A DNA stretch of 64,000 nucleotides. Origin: Cohnella mopanensis (lineage in GTDB: Bacteria; Bacillota; Bacilli; Paenibacillales; Paenibacillaceae). A program made the position numbers and the translations under genes. The notes below the pieces were generated by a model. It saw nothing but the letters and a program-made list of their open reading frames with translations, made no database searches and was not told where the DNA came from. Location of the stretch: positions 124,001 through 188,000 of the forward strand of contig NZ_JAKRWM010000001.1 in the NCBI RefSeq assembly GCF_022352055.1, in the 5' to 3' direction. This document shows, one piece after another, positions 16,133-25,397 of this stretch (the first letter of the stretch is position 1; each line of letters begins with the position of its first letter).

Positions 16133-16964
16133 GTATTTGTATCGCTCCAATGGCGTGTTTGATCCGGTGTTCCATTCTCACACATTCTATGAGGTGTATT
16201 ATTTTCACGAGGGTAAATGCAATTATTTGATCGGGGACCAGATCTATCATCTTGCGCCCGGCGATCTTATTCTTATGTACGGAATGACGCTCCACTGCCC
16301 GAAGATCGACCCATTGGTTCCGTACGTCCGGTCGATCATCCATTTCGATCCTGCTATCCTCCGTCCCTATACGGAATTACCGCAAGTCGTTCCGATTTTG
16401 CAGCCGTTCGAGCAATTTAAGAATTATAGGCTTAGCTTAAGAGGGGAAGATAGGGCGGAGGTAGAGAGGATACTCGATGTCATGCATGGTTACCAGCAAC
16501 GGGGCGACGAAGTCGGCGAAGGACGATTAAGGCTAGCGTTCGTGGATTTGCTTCATTTCATATACGAGCGTTGTCTGCAACCGCTTAAGGAACAGCGAGT
16601 GTTTCCTTCAGAGAAGGAGAAGACGGTTCAAGAGGTCATCGCCTTGCTAGAGGAGCGGTATTCAGACGATGAACTGAACATGGAGCAACTGCAACGGGAG
16701 CTTCATCTGAGCAAATCTTATCTAGCGAAAATTTTCAAGCAGGTGACCGGAGTCACGATATTCGAATACGTATACCGGAAGCGGATCAACGAAGCGAGAA
16801 TTTTATTTTTGCTCCATCCGATGCTGGCGGTCACCGAGGTGAGCTTTCGTCTAGGGTTCAAGCATCTTGCGCATTTCAGCAGGCTATTTAAAGATCATGT
16901 GGGAGTATCTCCGGAACGTTACAAGAAACAGTTGAAAGACGACCAGACGACGATGAAAAGATAA
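16125..16964 (+). CDS. AraC-family transcriptional regulator
   Basis: 279 residues. An N-terminal cupin sugar-sensing domain (FDPVFHSHTFYEVYYFHEG, ...LAPGDLILMYG) is followed by a two-helix-turn-helix AraC domain (MEQLQRELHLSKSYLAKIFK; then LGFKHLAHFSRLFKDHVGVS). The overlap with the isomerase stop indicates coupled translation. Most likely local control of the 13009-16964 operon in response to its sugar. Confidence 0.93.
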   Translation: MFEYLYRSNGVFDPVFHSHTFYEVYYFHEGKCNYLIGDQIYHLAPGDLILMYGMTLHCPKIDPLVPYVRSIIHFDPAILRPYTELPQVVPILQPFEQFKNYRLSLRGEDRAEVERILDVMHGYQQRGDEVGEGRLRLAFVDLLHFIYERCLQPLKEQRVFPSEKEKTVQEVIALLEERYSDDELNMEQLQRELHLSKSYLAKIFKQVTGVTIFEYVYRKRINEARILFLLHPMLAVTEVSFRLGFKHLAHFSRLFKDHVGVSPERYKKQLKDDQTTMKR

Positions 16965-17095
16965 GGAAAGCACTGAATAGTCAAAATACGTTACTTTTAT
17001 GCAGGAATCCGGTGTTTCATCACATCGACAGTGGTGGTAAAATGGGTTACGTTGGCTAAAGTGCAACTATACCTAAAGTCCAAAGGAGTTTTCAT

Positions 17096-17740
17096 ATGCC
17101 TTCAGAAATCATGCAAGCTTTGTCCCGCGAGAAAATCGTAGCGATCATTCGCGGAATTTCCGCGGAATCCGGAGATGCAACTGCTAAAGCTTTGGCGGAC
17201 GGCGGAATCGTCTTCCTTGAAGTTACTTTAAATACCGACGGCGCGCTGAACATGATTTCGCGTTTCCGTGAAGCCTATGAAGGACGTCTTCGCATCGGCG
17301 CGGGCACCGTTCTTGACTTAGGACAAGCCAAGGAAGCGATTGCCGCAGGAGCGGAGTACATTATTTCGCCTAACTTGGACGAAGAAGTGATCTATTATGG
17401 AGTAGAGAAGGGCGTAGAAGTATGGCCGGGCACGATGACTCCTACGGAAATCGTTCGGGCTTACAAAGCGGGGGCTTCCGCAGTCAAAGTATTCCCAATG
17501 GGTTCACTCGGCATAAATTATTTGAAAGAAATTAGAGCTCCGCTCAACCATATCCCGATGGTCGCAACGGGAGGAGTCAATTTGCAAAATATTAATTCCG
17601 TACTGGACGCCGGCGCGATAGCTGTAGGCTTAGGTGGAAACTTAGTCGACAAGCAGCTGGTGAAGGATGGAAAGTTCGACGAGCTGCGCAAACTGGCGCA
17701 AGCGTTCGTCAATGAGGTTCAAGGGGCGAAGACGGTATGA
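17096..17740 (+). CDS. eda: KDPG/KHG aldolase
   Basis: 214 residues. Cleaves 2-keto-3-deoxy-6-phosphogluconate to pyruvate and glyceraldehyde-3-phosphate. Catalytic features: Glu in VFLEVTLNT, Arg of LRIGAGTVL and the Schiff-base Lys in SAVKVFPMG, followed by GGVNLQN. Length is typical. ATG 17096 follows AAAGGAG by 7 bp. It overlaps the KDG kinase gene by 4 bp (ATGA), the classic arrangement of the terminal steps of hexuronate breakdown, fed by UxuA/UxuB farther right. Confidence 0.95.
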   Translation: MPSEIMQALSREKIVAIIRGISAESGDATAKALADGGIVFLEVTLNTDGALNMISRFREAYEGRLRIGAGTVLDLGQAKEAIAAGAEYIISPNLDEEVIYYGVEKGVEVWPGTMTPTEIVRAYKAGASAVKVFPMGSLGINYLKEIRAPLNHIPMVATGGVNLQNINSVLDAGAIAVGLGGNLVDKQLVKDGKFDELRKLAQAFVNEVQGAKTV

Positions 17741-18720
17741 GTGCCCCGCGGGAAGCGGATGTCGTTACGATAGGGGAAAGCATGGTACTGCTTCAACCGA
17801 TGAGCGAAGGCTCATTGGCTTATGCGCCATTGTTCACCCGTTCGATCGCGGGCGCGGAGTCGAACGTATCGATCGGATTATCCCGATTGGGATTCAAAGT
17901 ACGCTGGATTAGCCGTCTAGGTTCCGATCCGTTCGGTGATGTCATCTTGTCGACTCTCGCGGGCGAGGGGATAGACGTTACGCAAGTCGTTAGGGATTCC
18001 GCTTATCCGACCGCGATCTATTTCAAGGAATTCAAGGGCTATGGCGATCCGAACGTCTATTATTACCGCAAAGGATCGGCGATTAGCCGCTTAACGCCAC
18101 GCGATGTGGAAGCTACTTGGCTTCAAGGGGCCAAACATTTGCATGTTACGGGCATAACGCCTGCGCTCGGACCCGAGACTGGCGACGCGGTCAAACAATT
18201 GATGAAGCAAGCAAGGCAGCAGGGGATGACGATTTCCTTCGATCCTAACTTGCGCCGTAAGCTGTGGGGGGAAGAGGAAGCGCGGTCTATGTTGCTCTCC
18301 CTGATCCCGCTTTGCGATATTTTCTTGCCGGGAATCGAAGAAGCGGAGTTCCTGGTCGGGGAGCTGCCGGAACAACAATACGGAGCGCGTTTCCTGGAAA
18401 TGGGTGCCCGTGCCGTCGTGCTTAAGCTTGGCGAACGCGGATCCATGGGCTTCGTCGGCGATCGTACGGTTATCGCGAAGCCGTTCCCGGTCTCAAGAGT
18501 CGTGGACACGGTCGGTGCAGGCGACGCTTTCGCTGCCGGCTTCTTATCTAGATTCCTTGAGAACGGAGATATGGAGCAAGAGGAAAACCTGCTTAAAGCG
18601 TTGGAAAGAGCTAATTTTATGGGGTCATTGGCTACGCAGTACAAAGGGGATTGGGAAGGTCTTCCGAAACGGGAAGAGCTTCATAGACTATTGTCTGGCG
18701 GCAAGGAAATTACCCGGTAA
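17737..18720 (+). CDS. kdgK: 2-keto-3-deoxygluconate kinase (PfkB-family sugar kinase)
   Basis: 327 residues. PfkB signatures are visible: GGAESN-like SIAGAESNVSIGLSRLG near the N-terminus and the C-terminal DTVGAGDAFAAGF with the catalytic Asp. KDG kinase specificity is inferred from coupling to eda and from YYRKGSAISRLTP, common in KdgK. Phosphorylates KDG with ATP to give the Eda substrate. Ends in a good terminator. Confidence 0.92.
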   Translation: MSAPREADVVTIGESMVLLQPMSEGSLAYAPLFTRSIAGAESNVSIGLSRLGFKVRWISRLGSDPFGDVILSTLAGEGIDVTQVVRDSAYPTAIYFKEFKGYGDPNVYYYRKGSAISRLTPRDVEATWLQGAKHLHVTGITPALGPETGDAVKQLMKQARQQGMTISFDPNLRRKLWGEEEARSMLLSLIPLCDIFLPGIEEAEFLVGELPEQQYGARFLEMGARAVVLKLGERGSMGFVGDRTVIAKPFPVSRVVDTVGAGDAFAAGFLSRFLENGDMEQEENLLKALERANFMGSLATQYKGDWEGLPKREELHRLLSGGKEITR

Positions 18721-18730
18721 TTCATAACAT

Positions 18731-18766
18731 AACCGAGCGGGGATCTCTCCCTACGCTCGGTTTTTT
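18731..18766. terminator. Bidirectional terminator between kdgK and add
   Basis: AACCGAGCG/CGCTCGGTT stem and a T run; it lies directly between the two converging stop codons. Confidence 0.85.
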
Positions 18767-18767
18767 A

Positions 18768-19838
18768 TTAATGAGGCGCAGTTGAACTAGGCAATTCAGG
18801 GAAGTCGTACACACCTAGCTTAGTTAAGATTTGTTCGAAATCGAGCTTCAAAGCATGTTTCTCTTCAGGTTCAAGGAAAGACGCTTCCACTCCATTAAGG
18901 ATCAGCTTCGTGATCTCTCGCAAGGTGAACCCGAATTTCTCCGCGATAACGCGATATTCATTCGTAATATCCGTGCCGGAGACGCCGGGATTGTCCGTGT
19001 TAATCGTAAACATGATCCCCTGATCGTAATATTCCCTTATCGGATAAGCCTCCCACCCGATGACCGCTTTGGTTTGAATGTTGCTTGTCGGGCATAGCTC
19101 GAGCGGGATTTGATGTTCTTTAATCATGTTCATTACGTCATCGTTTTCTTTAAGCCGTACGCCGTGTCCGATTCTGCGAGCTCCAAGATGGAGTACCGCT
19201 TCTTCGATATTATCGGCACCGGCAGCTTCGCCTGCGTGTATCGTCGCGGGAATGCCGAGTTCTTGCGCCCGAGAGAACACTTTGCGGAAGCGCGAAGCGG
19301 GGAAATTCGTTTCGTCTCCAGCTAAATCAACAGCGACCAGCCCATGTCCGATATAATGGGAGGAGGCTTCGATGACTTCCAAATTAGTCTCCTCTGAATG
19401 GTGCCTCATGCAGATGGCGATGGCCCTTGCTTTCACGCCATAACGGGCTTCTCCTTGCTTCAAGCCTTCAATGACGTGATGAATCGCGTCGGCAGTCGAC
19501 AATCCGCCGTCCCTGTGCAATTGCGGTGCGAACCTGACCTCGATATATTTAATCCGGTGCTCTGCGGCTTGTTCTACGACTTCGAATGCAACTTGCTCCA
19601 ACGATTCTTTCGTTTGCAGGAAGGGGAGCACGAAATCGAACTTCGTTAAGTACTCCGTTAGGTTCGTGCAATCTTCGTCAACCTGAACGTAAGGTATTAA
19701 ATCTATAGTCTCGTAAGAGGGTAGAGGAATACCTTGGCGATAGGCTAGTTTCAGCAGCGTAGCAGGTTTAATGCAACCGTCAAGATGTACGTGTAAATCT
19801 ACTTTCGGCAGCTCAGACAAAAGACGCGACGATACCAT
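18768..19838 (-). CDS. add: Adenosine deaminase
   Basis: 356 residues. Converts adenosine to inosine. Zinc ligands and catalytic residues are all present: KVDLHVHLDG (HxH), PATIHAGEAAG (His, Glu), RIGHGVRL and FTINTDNPGVSGT (Asp). Length is normal for bacterial Add. ATG 19838 has AAGGGAGTG upstream on the minus strand. It stands alone among sugar genes, convergent with kdgK and divergent from the AraC gene at 19959. Confidence 0.95.
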   Translation of the reverse strand: MVSSRLLSELPKVDLHVHLDGCIKPATLLKLAYRQGIPLPSYETIDLIPYVQVDEDCTNLTEYLTKFDFVLPFLQTKESLEQVAFEVVEQAAEHRIKYIEVRFAPQLHRDGGLSTADAIHHVIEGLKQGEARYGVKARAIAICMRHHSEETNLEVIEASSHYIGHGLVAVDLAGDETNFPASRFRKVFSRAQELGIPATIHAGEAAGADNIEEAVLHLGARRIGHGVRLKENDDVMNMIKEHQIPLELCPTSNIQTKAVIGWEAYPIREYYDQGIMFTINTDNPGVSGTDITNEYRVIAEKFGFTLREITKLILNGVEASFLEPEEKHALKLDFEQILTKLGVYDFPELPSSTAPH

Positions 19839-19958
19839 CTAAATTCACTCCCTTAAAAAATGTATGTTATATAATATAACATGAATTCGCTGTTATTGTA
19901 ATCAACTGAACATTAAGATTATGTAAATGTGAGGTAAAATTCGTTATGGGGGGTTACC

Positions 19959-20858
19959 ATGGCTAACGGCAGTATTTTCGATTCCGATTTGTTGAAGGCT
20001 GACTATTCTCCAAGCATATTCGCATATTATTTCAGACAGTGGGAAGGTTTCCGCATGGCTTTCCACCAGCATGATTCGACCGAGATCATGTACGTCATCC
20101 AAGGGGATTGCATTGTCGAGTGGGACGGTGGAGCGGGACGGCAGGGCACGATCAAGCTGACGAAAGGCGAATTTATTTTATTGGACGCGAACGTTCCGCA
20201 TCGGCTGATCGTCGATCAAACATGCCGTATGCTCAATGTTGAATTCGGTTTTGTTGAGCATTCGGGCGGTTTTCCGTCGATTAAGCAAATCGCTGATGAA
20301 GAGGACTCGCTTCGCGCGATGGTGGAAGCTCCCGTATCTTACTTGAAGCTGCAAGACCCGGATGAAGTGTATCATTCGTTAAAAAGCTTGGTATTGGAAT
20401 TGGACAAGAGGGGCGGCGATGGAGGGATTGTCGATCGCTTAATCTTGTCGCAGTTATTCATTCGGATAAGCAGGCTAAGAGCCGATTCGCAGAAGAACGG
20501 CTGGCAACAGGCCGACCATTACGTCAAGCAAAGCATCGATTTTCTGCATCAGAACTACGATCGCAATATCCTCGTTCAGGAGGTTGCGTCCTACGTGAAC
20601 TTGCATCCCGGATATTTGCAAAGGATTTTCAAAGGACAAACAGGACAAACGTTAATGGAATATTTGACGGTCGTCAGAATGGAGAAGGCCAAAATGCTAC
20701 TCTTGCATACCGATATTCCGGTTACGGACATTTCCGATTACGTCGGGGCGGGAAGTCGGCAATACTTCCATGCACTGTTCAAGAAACATGTGGGAATGAC
20801 CCCTATAGCCTTCCGCAATACGATGAATACTCACCATTATTCTGAGATCAAAAAGTGA
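19959..20858 (+). CDS. AraC-family regulator next to melA
   Basis: 299 residues. Cupin-like N-terminus (AFHQHDSTEIMYVIQGDCIV, KGEFILLDANVPHRL) and C-terminal AraC HTH pair (VQEVASYVNLHPGYLQRIFK; VGAGSRQYFHALFKKHVGMT). Lies 118 bp upstream of, and in the same direction as, the alpha-galactosidase gene, so a MelR/MsmR-like role in its control is inferred. Confidence 0.92.
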   Translation: MANGSIFDSDLLKADYSPSIFAYYFRQWEGFRMAFHQHDSTEIMYVIQGDCIVEWDGGAGRQGTIKLTKGEFILLDANVPHRLIVDQTCRMLNVEFGFVEHSGGFPSIKQIADEEDSLRAMVEAPVSYLKLQDPDEVYHSLKSLVLELDKRGGDGGIVDRLILSQLFIRISRLRADSQKNGWQQADHYVKQSIDFLHQNYDRNILVQEVASYVNLHPGYLQRIFKGQTGQTLMEYLTVVRMEKAKMLLLHTDIPVTDISDYVGAGSRQYFHALFKKHVGMTPIAFRNTMNTHHYSEIKK

Positions 20859-20896
20859 GGATTGTTGACAGTATAAAGCCAACATGGTCATGATTT

Positions 20897-20910
20897 TGAT
20901 AACGCTTACC
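20897..20910. promoter_or_regulatory. Putative cre (CcpA) site upstream of melA
   Basis: TGATAACGCTTACC matches the cre consensus TGWNANCGNTNWCA at all but the last position. TACAAT at 20924-20929 is a plausible -10, so the site would sit in the promoter and repress melA on glucose. Confidence 0.5.
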
Positions 20911-20976
20911 TATCCGGGCTTGTTACAATGGAACCATTGAATTCATTCATTGGACATGAATCTGGAGGGATAGAAC

Positions 20977-22485
20977 ATGGCATTCAAGATCGCATTCATT
21001 GGCGCAGGCAGTATTGGTTTTACCCGCGGTTTGCTTCGAGACTTACTGAGCGTGCCCGAGTTTAAGGACATTGAGGTTGCTTTTACGGACATTAATTCCC
21101 ACAACCTCGAGATGGTCACGGAGCTTTGCCAACGCGATATTACGGAGAACGGGCTTGCTATCCGAATTCAAGCTTCGACGGATCGTCGTCAAGCTTTGGC
21201 AGGAGCGAAATACGTATTTTGTACCATTCGAGTCGGAGGTCTGGAAGCGTTCGCGACGGACGTAGACATTCCGTTGAAATACGGTGTCGACCAATGCGTC
21301 GGGGATACGTTGTCGGCAGGCGGTATCATGTACGGTCAACGTGGTATCTCGGAGATGCTGCGAATCTGCAAGGATATTCGCGAGGTTGCGGCGGAAGATG
21401 TGCTGCTACTGAACTATGCGAATCCGATGGCCATGCTCACTTGGGCATGCAATCAATACGGAGGCGTGCGCACGATTGGGCTTTGCCACGGCGTACAAGG
21501 AGGGCATTGGCAAATCGCCGAGGCTTTCGGGCTGAATAAGAAGGATGTAGACATCATTTGCGCGGGAATCAACCATCAAACCTGGTACGTTCAAATTCGC
21601 CACAATGGAGAAGATTTGACCGGGAAATTGCTCGAAGCGTTCGAGAAACATCCGGATTTCAGCCGCACGGAGAAGGTACGCATCGATATGCTCCGTAGGT
21701 TCGGTTACTACAGCACGGAATCGAACGGACATCTGAGCGAATACGTGCCATGGTATCGTAAACGTCCGGACGAGATCGAGCAATGGATCGACCTAGGCAT
21801 TTGGATAAATGGGGAGACGGGCGGATACTTGCGGGTGTGCACGGAAGGACGCAACTGGTTCGAGACGGATTTTCCGAATTGGATGAAGGAACCGGCCATG
21901 AAATATGCCCCCGAAGAACGGGGAGAAGAGCACGGTTCTTATATTATCGAGGGCTTGGAAACCGGTCGGGTGTACCGGGGGCATTTTAATGTCAGGAACA
22001 ACGATATTATTGCGAACTTGCCCGAGGATGCAATTATCGAAGCGCCGGGGTATGCGGATCGCAACGGGATTTCAATGCCGCTTGTCGGCAAGCTTCCGTT
22101 AGGGCCGGCAGCGGTATGTAATGTCAGCATTTCCGTGCAACGGCTGGCCGTTGAAGCGGCGGTGCATGGCGATGACAAGCTGTTGCGTCAAGCCTTCATG
22201 ATGGATCCGCTTGTCGGAGCGGTATGCAATCCGAAAGAGATTTGGCAGATGGTCGATGAGATGCTTGTAGCGCAGGAGAACTGGCTGCCGCAATACGGAT
22301 CGGCGATTGCCGAAGCCAAGCAACGTCTGGCTGCGGGCAACCTTATTCCGACGAACGAAGGGTACCGCGGTGCTGCGCGCTTGAAGATCAAGTCTGTAGC
22401 AGAGATGCAACAGGATCGCGAGGCAGCGAATAAGAACGCCGGAGAATCCGACAAAGGCAAAGAGCGGACGAAAGTAGGGCACTAA
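20977..22485 (+). CDS. melA: GH4 alpha-galactosidase
   Basis: 502 residues. NAD- and Mn-dependent GH4 glycosidase. Features: Rossmann start KIAFIGAGSIGFTRGLLRDL, GDTLSAGGIMYGQRG, LNYANPMAMLTW, the metal-binding Cys/His of GLCHGVQG and AGINHQTWY. The whole pattern follows MelA. GH4 also contains glucosidases and glucuronidases, so substrate is probable rather than proven. The C-terminal ~25 residues form a Lys/Glu-rich tail. GGAGGG precedes ATG 20977. A strong terminator follows. Confidence 0.93.
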   Translation: MAFKIAFIGAGSIGFTRGLLRDLLSVPEFKDIEVAFTDINSHNLEMVTELCQRDITENGLAIRIQASTDRRQALAGAKYVFCTIRVGGLEAFATDVDIPLKYGVDQCVGDTLSAGGIMYGQRGISEMLRICKDIREVAAEDVLLLNYANPMAMLTWACNQYGGVRTIGLCHGVQGGHWQIAEAFGLNKKDVDIICAGINHQTWYVQIRHNGEDLTGKLLEAFEKHPDFSRTEKVRIDMLRRFGYYSTESNGHLSEYVPWYRKRPDEIEQWIDLGIWINGETGGYLRVCTEGRNWFETDFPNWMKEPAMKYAPEERGEEHGSYIIEGLETGRVYRGHFNVRNNDIIANLPEDAIIEAPGYADRNGISMPLVGKLPLGPAAVCNVSISVQRLAVEAAVHGDDKLLRQAFMMDPLVGAVCNPKEIWQMVDEMLVAQENWLPQYGSAIAEAKQRLAAGNLIPTNEGYRGAARLKIKSVAEMQQDREAANKNAGESDKGKERTKVGH

Positions 22486-22511
22486 GCCTGACGGGCGATT
22501 AGCCAAGATTG

Positions 22512-22550
22512 AAAGGGGTTGTACGGGGCTCTCGCCCGTACAACCCCTTT
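22512..22550. terminator. Bidirectional terminator between melA and uxuB
   Basis: A 16-bp AAAGGGGTTGTACGGG/CCCGTACAACCCCTTT stem serves both converging genes. Confidence 0.9.
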
Positions 22551-22558
22551 ATTGCGTG

Positions 22559-23413
22559 TTAGACTCCCGAAAAAGCCATGAAGCCGCCGTCCACGGGGAT
22601 AACGGTTCCGGTGACGAAACCGGAGGTGGTGTGATCAGCCAGCCAGAGCAGCGTTCCGATCAAATCGTCCGGCTCGCCGAAGCGCCGCATAGGCGTGTTG
22701 GACAAGATTTTATGAGACCGTTCAGTTAAAGAGCCATCCTCGTTCGTCAGTAGCTTGCGGTTCTGTTCAGTTAAGAAGAAACCCGGCGCGATCGCGTTAA
22801 CGCGAATGCCTGCTTCCGCCATATGAACCGATAGCCATTGCGTAAAGTTATTTATCGCAGCCTTGGCCGCGCTATAAGCGGGAACCTTAGTCATCGGGCT
22901 CGGTGCGCTCATCGACGAAATATTAATTACGGTCGTACCCGTCCGTCCGATCATGCGTTTAGCGAAAGCCTGCGTCGGAATTAACGTGCCGATGAAATTG
23001 AGGTCGAGCACGTTTCGGAAGCCCTGTACGCTCAGATTGAAAAATGTTGTCCGATCCGCATGGTCTAAATCCTCTAATCGGAAGGTTTCGTTAGTCGTGT
23101 TTGCGCTAGGATGATTCCCGCCGGCTCCATTGATTAGGATGTCACAAGGGCCTAATTGTTCGTAGACGAATTTCTCGGCGGCAGTGACGCTTTCCGCATC
23201 GGTGACGTCGCAAGCTACGGAGATCGCGCTATGTCCAAGTTCGCGAATATGCTCGGCGACCGCGGCTCCTTTTTCCACCGTTCGATTCAGGATCGCGATC
23301 TTAGCACCCTGTCTCGCTAGCTCGATAGCCATCGCTTGGCACAGAATGCCGGAGCCGCCCGTTATGACCACGACTTTATTAGCTAGATAAGGGTGAATCG
23401 GCCATTCCTTCAT
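22559..23413 (-). CDS. uxuB: SDR-family D-mannonate oxidoreductase (fructuronate reductase)
   Basis: 284 residues. SDR features: [29 protein letters not shown], the Ser of [11 protein letters not shown] and [11 protein letters not shown] (Tyr-x3-Lys). This lineage serves as fructuronate reductase in Bacillota; the 4-bp ATGA overlap with uxuA makes that assignment strong. It interconverts D-fructuronate and D-mannonate. ATG 23413 has AGAGGAAAT upstream; an upstream in-frame start at 23470 lies inside uxuA and is unlikely. Confidence 0.9.
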   Translation of the reverse strand: MKEWPIHPYLANKVVVITGGSGILCQAMAIELARQGAKIAILNRTVEKGAAVAEHIRELGHSAISVACDVTDAESVTAAEKFVYEQLGPCDILINGAGGNHPSANTTNETFRLEDLDHADRTTFFNLSVQGFRNVLDLNFIGTLIPTQAFAKRMIGRTGTTVINISSMSAPSPMTKVPAYSAAKAAINNFTQWLSVHMAEAGIRVNAIAPGFFLTEQNRKLLTNEDGSLTERSHKILSNTPMRRFGEPDDLIGTLLWLADHTTSGFVTGTVIPVDGGFMAFSGV

Positions 23414-24495
23414 ACGGATTTCCTCTCTTCGCGTCGACGTGTGTTTTCCATGGCATCCCATACTCCCCATAAATACATAATTCCTAGAGCCCGATCATAT
23501 AGTCCGTAACCTGGACGGCATTGCTCGCCCCAAATATGTCTTCCGTGATCAGGGCGGCAATAGCCCTTATAACCGTTCTCATGGTAAGCCTGCACGATTC
23601 CGGCAATATCGACGGTTCCGTCCTGAGTTCGATGGGAAGTTTCGATGAAATCCCCATTATCGTATACGCGTACGTTGCGAATATGGGTAAAAGGAATACG
23701 GTCTGCGAACTCATGAACCATCGAGATAATATCGTTGTCCGGATTGGCTCCGAGCGACCCGCTGCAAAGCGTGATCCCGTTGGACGGGCTGTCGTTCAAA
23801 GTTAGGAATCTTCGCAAATTCGCTTGGTTAGTAATGATTCGCGGTAGACCGAAGATAGGCCATGGCGGATCATCGGGATGGATGGCCATTTGGATGCCGT
23901 TACGCGCGGCTACGGGGATAATGGCATCTAGAAAATAACCCAAATTACGCCATAGATCCTCGGTTGTCACTTCGCGATAAGCGTCGAACAAGGAAGTAAG
24001 GTGCGCCAATCTTTCCGGCTCCCAGCCGGGCATGCTTAGTTCGGAATTATGAGTAATCTCGCGAACGAGTTCGGATGGATCGATGTTCGTTGTCTTGCTA
24101 TTCTCGAAGAATAACGCGGTAGAGCCGTCATCCATCTGTTTAAACAAATCCGTCCGCACCCAATCGAATACAGGCATAAAGTTATAACAGATCACTTTAA
24201 CTCCGACGCGAGCGAGCTTCTCGATCGTGCGGATATAGTTCGCGATGTACTTCTCCCGAGAAGGAAGACCCAGCTTAATATCCTCATGGACGTTGACGCT
24301 TTCGACGACCTCGATATGCAATCCCGCGCTCGCGGCTTGATCCCGGAGGCTCTCGATGCGATCCATCGGCCATTCTTCTCCGGCAGCCAGATCATGCAAG
24401 GACCAGACGATGCCTTCCACGCCCGGAATCTGTTTGATCTGCTCTAGCGTTACTGTATCGTTCCCTTCACCAAACCAACGGAAAACCATGCGCAT
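23410..24495 (-). CDS. uxuA: Mannonate dehydratase
   Basis: 361 residues. Dehydrates D-mannonate to 2-keto-3-deoxygluconate. Recognised by [54 protein letters not shown] and [19 protein letters not shown] 24495 or 24489 gives the family's normal N-terminus; a GTG at 24504 is also in frame. The GntR gene ends 12 bp upstream, so gntR-uxuA-uxuB form one operon. Product goes to KdgK and Eda. Confidence 0.94.
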   Translation of the reverse strand: MRMVFRWFGEGNDTVTLEQIKQIPGVEGIVWSLHDLAAGEEWPMDRIESLRDQAASAGLHIEVVESVNVHEDIKLGLPSREKYIANYIRTIEKLARVGVKVICYNFMPVFDWVRTDLFKQMDDGSTALFFENSKTTNIDPSELVREITHNSELSMPGWEPERLAHLTSLFDAYREVTTEDLWRNLGYFLDAIIPVAARNGIQMAIHPDDPPWPIFGLPRIITNQANLRRFLTLNDSPSNGITLCSGSLGANPDNDIISMVHEFADRIPFTHIRNVRVYDNGDFIETSHRTQDGTVDIAGIVQAYHENGYKGYCRPDHGRHIWGEQCRPGYGLYDRALGIMYLWGVWDAMENTRRREERKSV

Positions 24496-24507
24496 TCCTA
24501 TCACCGC

Positions 24508-25191
24508 CTATTTAAGTTTGAAATAACTCGGATATTCCTCTTGCAGGACGACCAAATTGGAAATGCTTAAGTTCAAGTGCTGCTTCATCACCGCTTCGGC
24601 GTGGTCCGGATTCCGCTTGCGAATGGCTTCGACCAGCTCCTTGTGTTGTTCATAGAGCGGTTCCCAATGAGAATCGGCAAGCAACCAGAGAACCCGGCTT
24701 CGATTGAAGTCGGAATTCATCCGTTCGACGACGGCCCACGTTCTCAGCTTGTTGCAACCTTCGAATATCGTGCGGTGGAAGGCGTCGTCAAGCTGATACA
24801 TCGATTGATTGTCATGTTTGTCGATGCTCTCGCGCTGATGGGCAAGATTGGCGTCAAGCTCTTGCAATAAGGGCTCGGGAAATCGTTCGCAAGCGATGCG
24901 CACGACCGCTTTCTCCAACTGCTCCCGCAAGAAACGGCCTTCCTCAATGAGTTCAGGATCGATTAGCGATACTTGGGTGCCTCTCTGCGGCAGGACAAGG
25001 ACGAGACCTTCCTGGGCTAGCCGCACGAAGCTTTCGCGAACGGGCGTACGGCTCATCTGCAACTGGATGGACATCTCTTTCTCGGATAAAGCGGTGCCTG
25101 GAGGAAGCTCGAGGTTTAGAATTTGTTGCTTTAACCGGGCATAGACGATATTGCTCGTAGTTCCGGGCTGCGGTTTCGTACTCCAATCCAT
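24508..25191 (-). CDS. GntR-family (FCD type) regulator of the uxu operon
   Basis: 227 residues. N-terminal winged HTH (IVYARLKQQILNLELPPGTA, LSEKEMSIQLQMSRTPVRES) and C-terminal FCD ligand domain with metal-binding-type His/Asp residues (LDDAFHRTIF). The ATG at 25191 is fixed by an excellent AAGGAGGTGAAC ribosome site; the 37 extra upstream codons are not used. First gene of gntR-uxuA-uxuB, probably self-repressing and released by fructuronate or a similar uronate, as for UxuR/ExuR-type proteins. Confidence 0.94.
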   Translation of the reverse strand: MDWSTKPQPGTTSNIVYARLKQQILNLELPPGTALSEKEMSIQLQMSRTPVRESFVRLAQEGLVLVLPQRGTQVSLIDPELIEEGRFLREQLEKAVVRIACERFPEPLLQELDANLAHQRESIDKHDNQSMYQLDDAFHRTIFEGCNKLRTWAVVERMNSDFNRSRVLWLLADSHWEPLYEQHKELVEAIRKRNPDHAEAVMKQHLNLSISNLVVLQEEYPSYFKLK

Positions 25192-25230
25192 AAGTTCACC
25201 TCCTTGGTTAAGAATGTCTCTTATGGTCTC

Positions 25231-25257
25231 ATTGTAACACACTGGCATACTAGTATG
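25231..25257 (-). promoter_or_regulatory. uxu operon promoter with palindromic GntR operator
   Basis: On the minus strand TACAAT (25236-25231) is a good -10. The perfect 12-bp palindrome CATACTAGTATG (25246-25257) fills the -35/spacer zone just upstream, where a repressor would block polymerase. The size suits FadR-type GntR dimers. Confidence 0.55.
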
Positions 25258-25397
25258 GTAGTGAGTAATTTGTTCATCGTATTGAGGCAATATATCGAAC
25301 AAATAAGTTTAATATTGTGTCATAAATAGGAATGTGATATACCATATGTATTAACTATTAACGAATAAAATTTAAGGGAGAAATATAGAGGAGTGAG

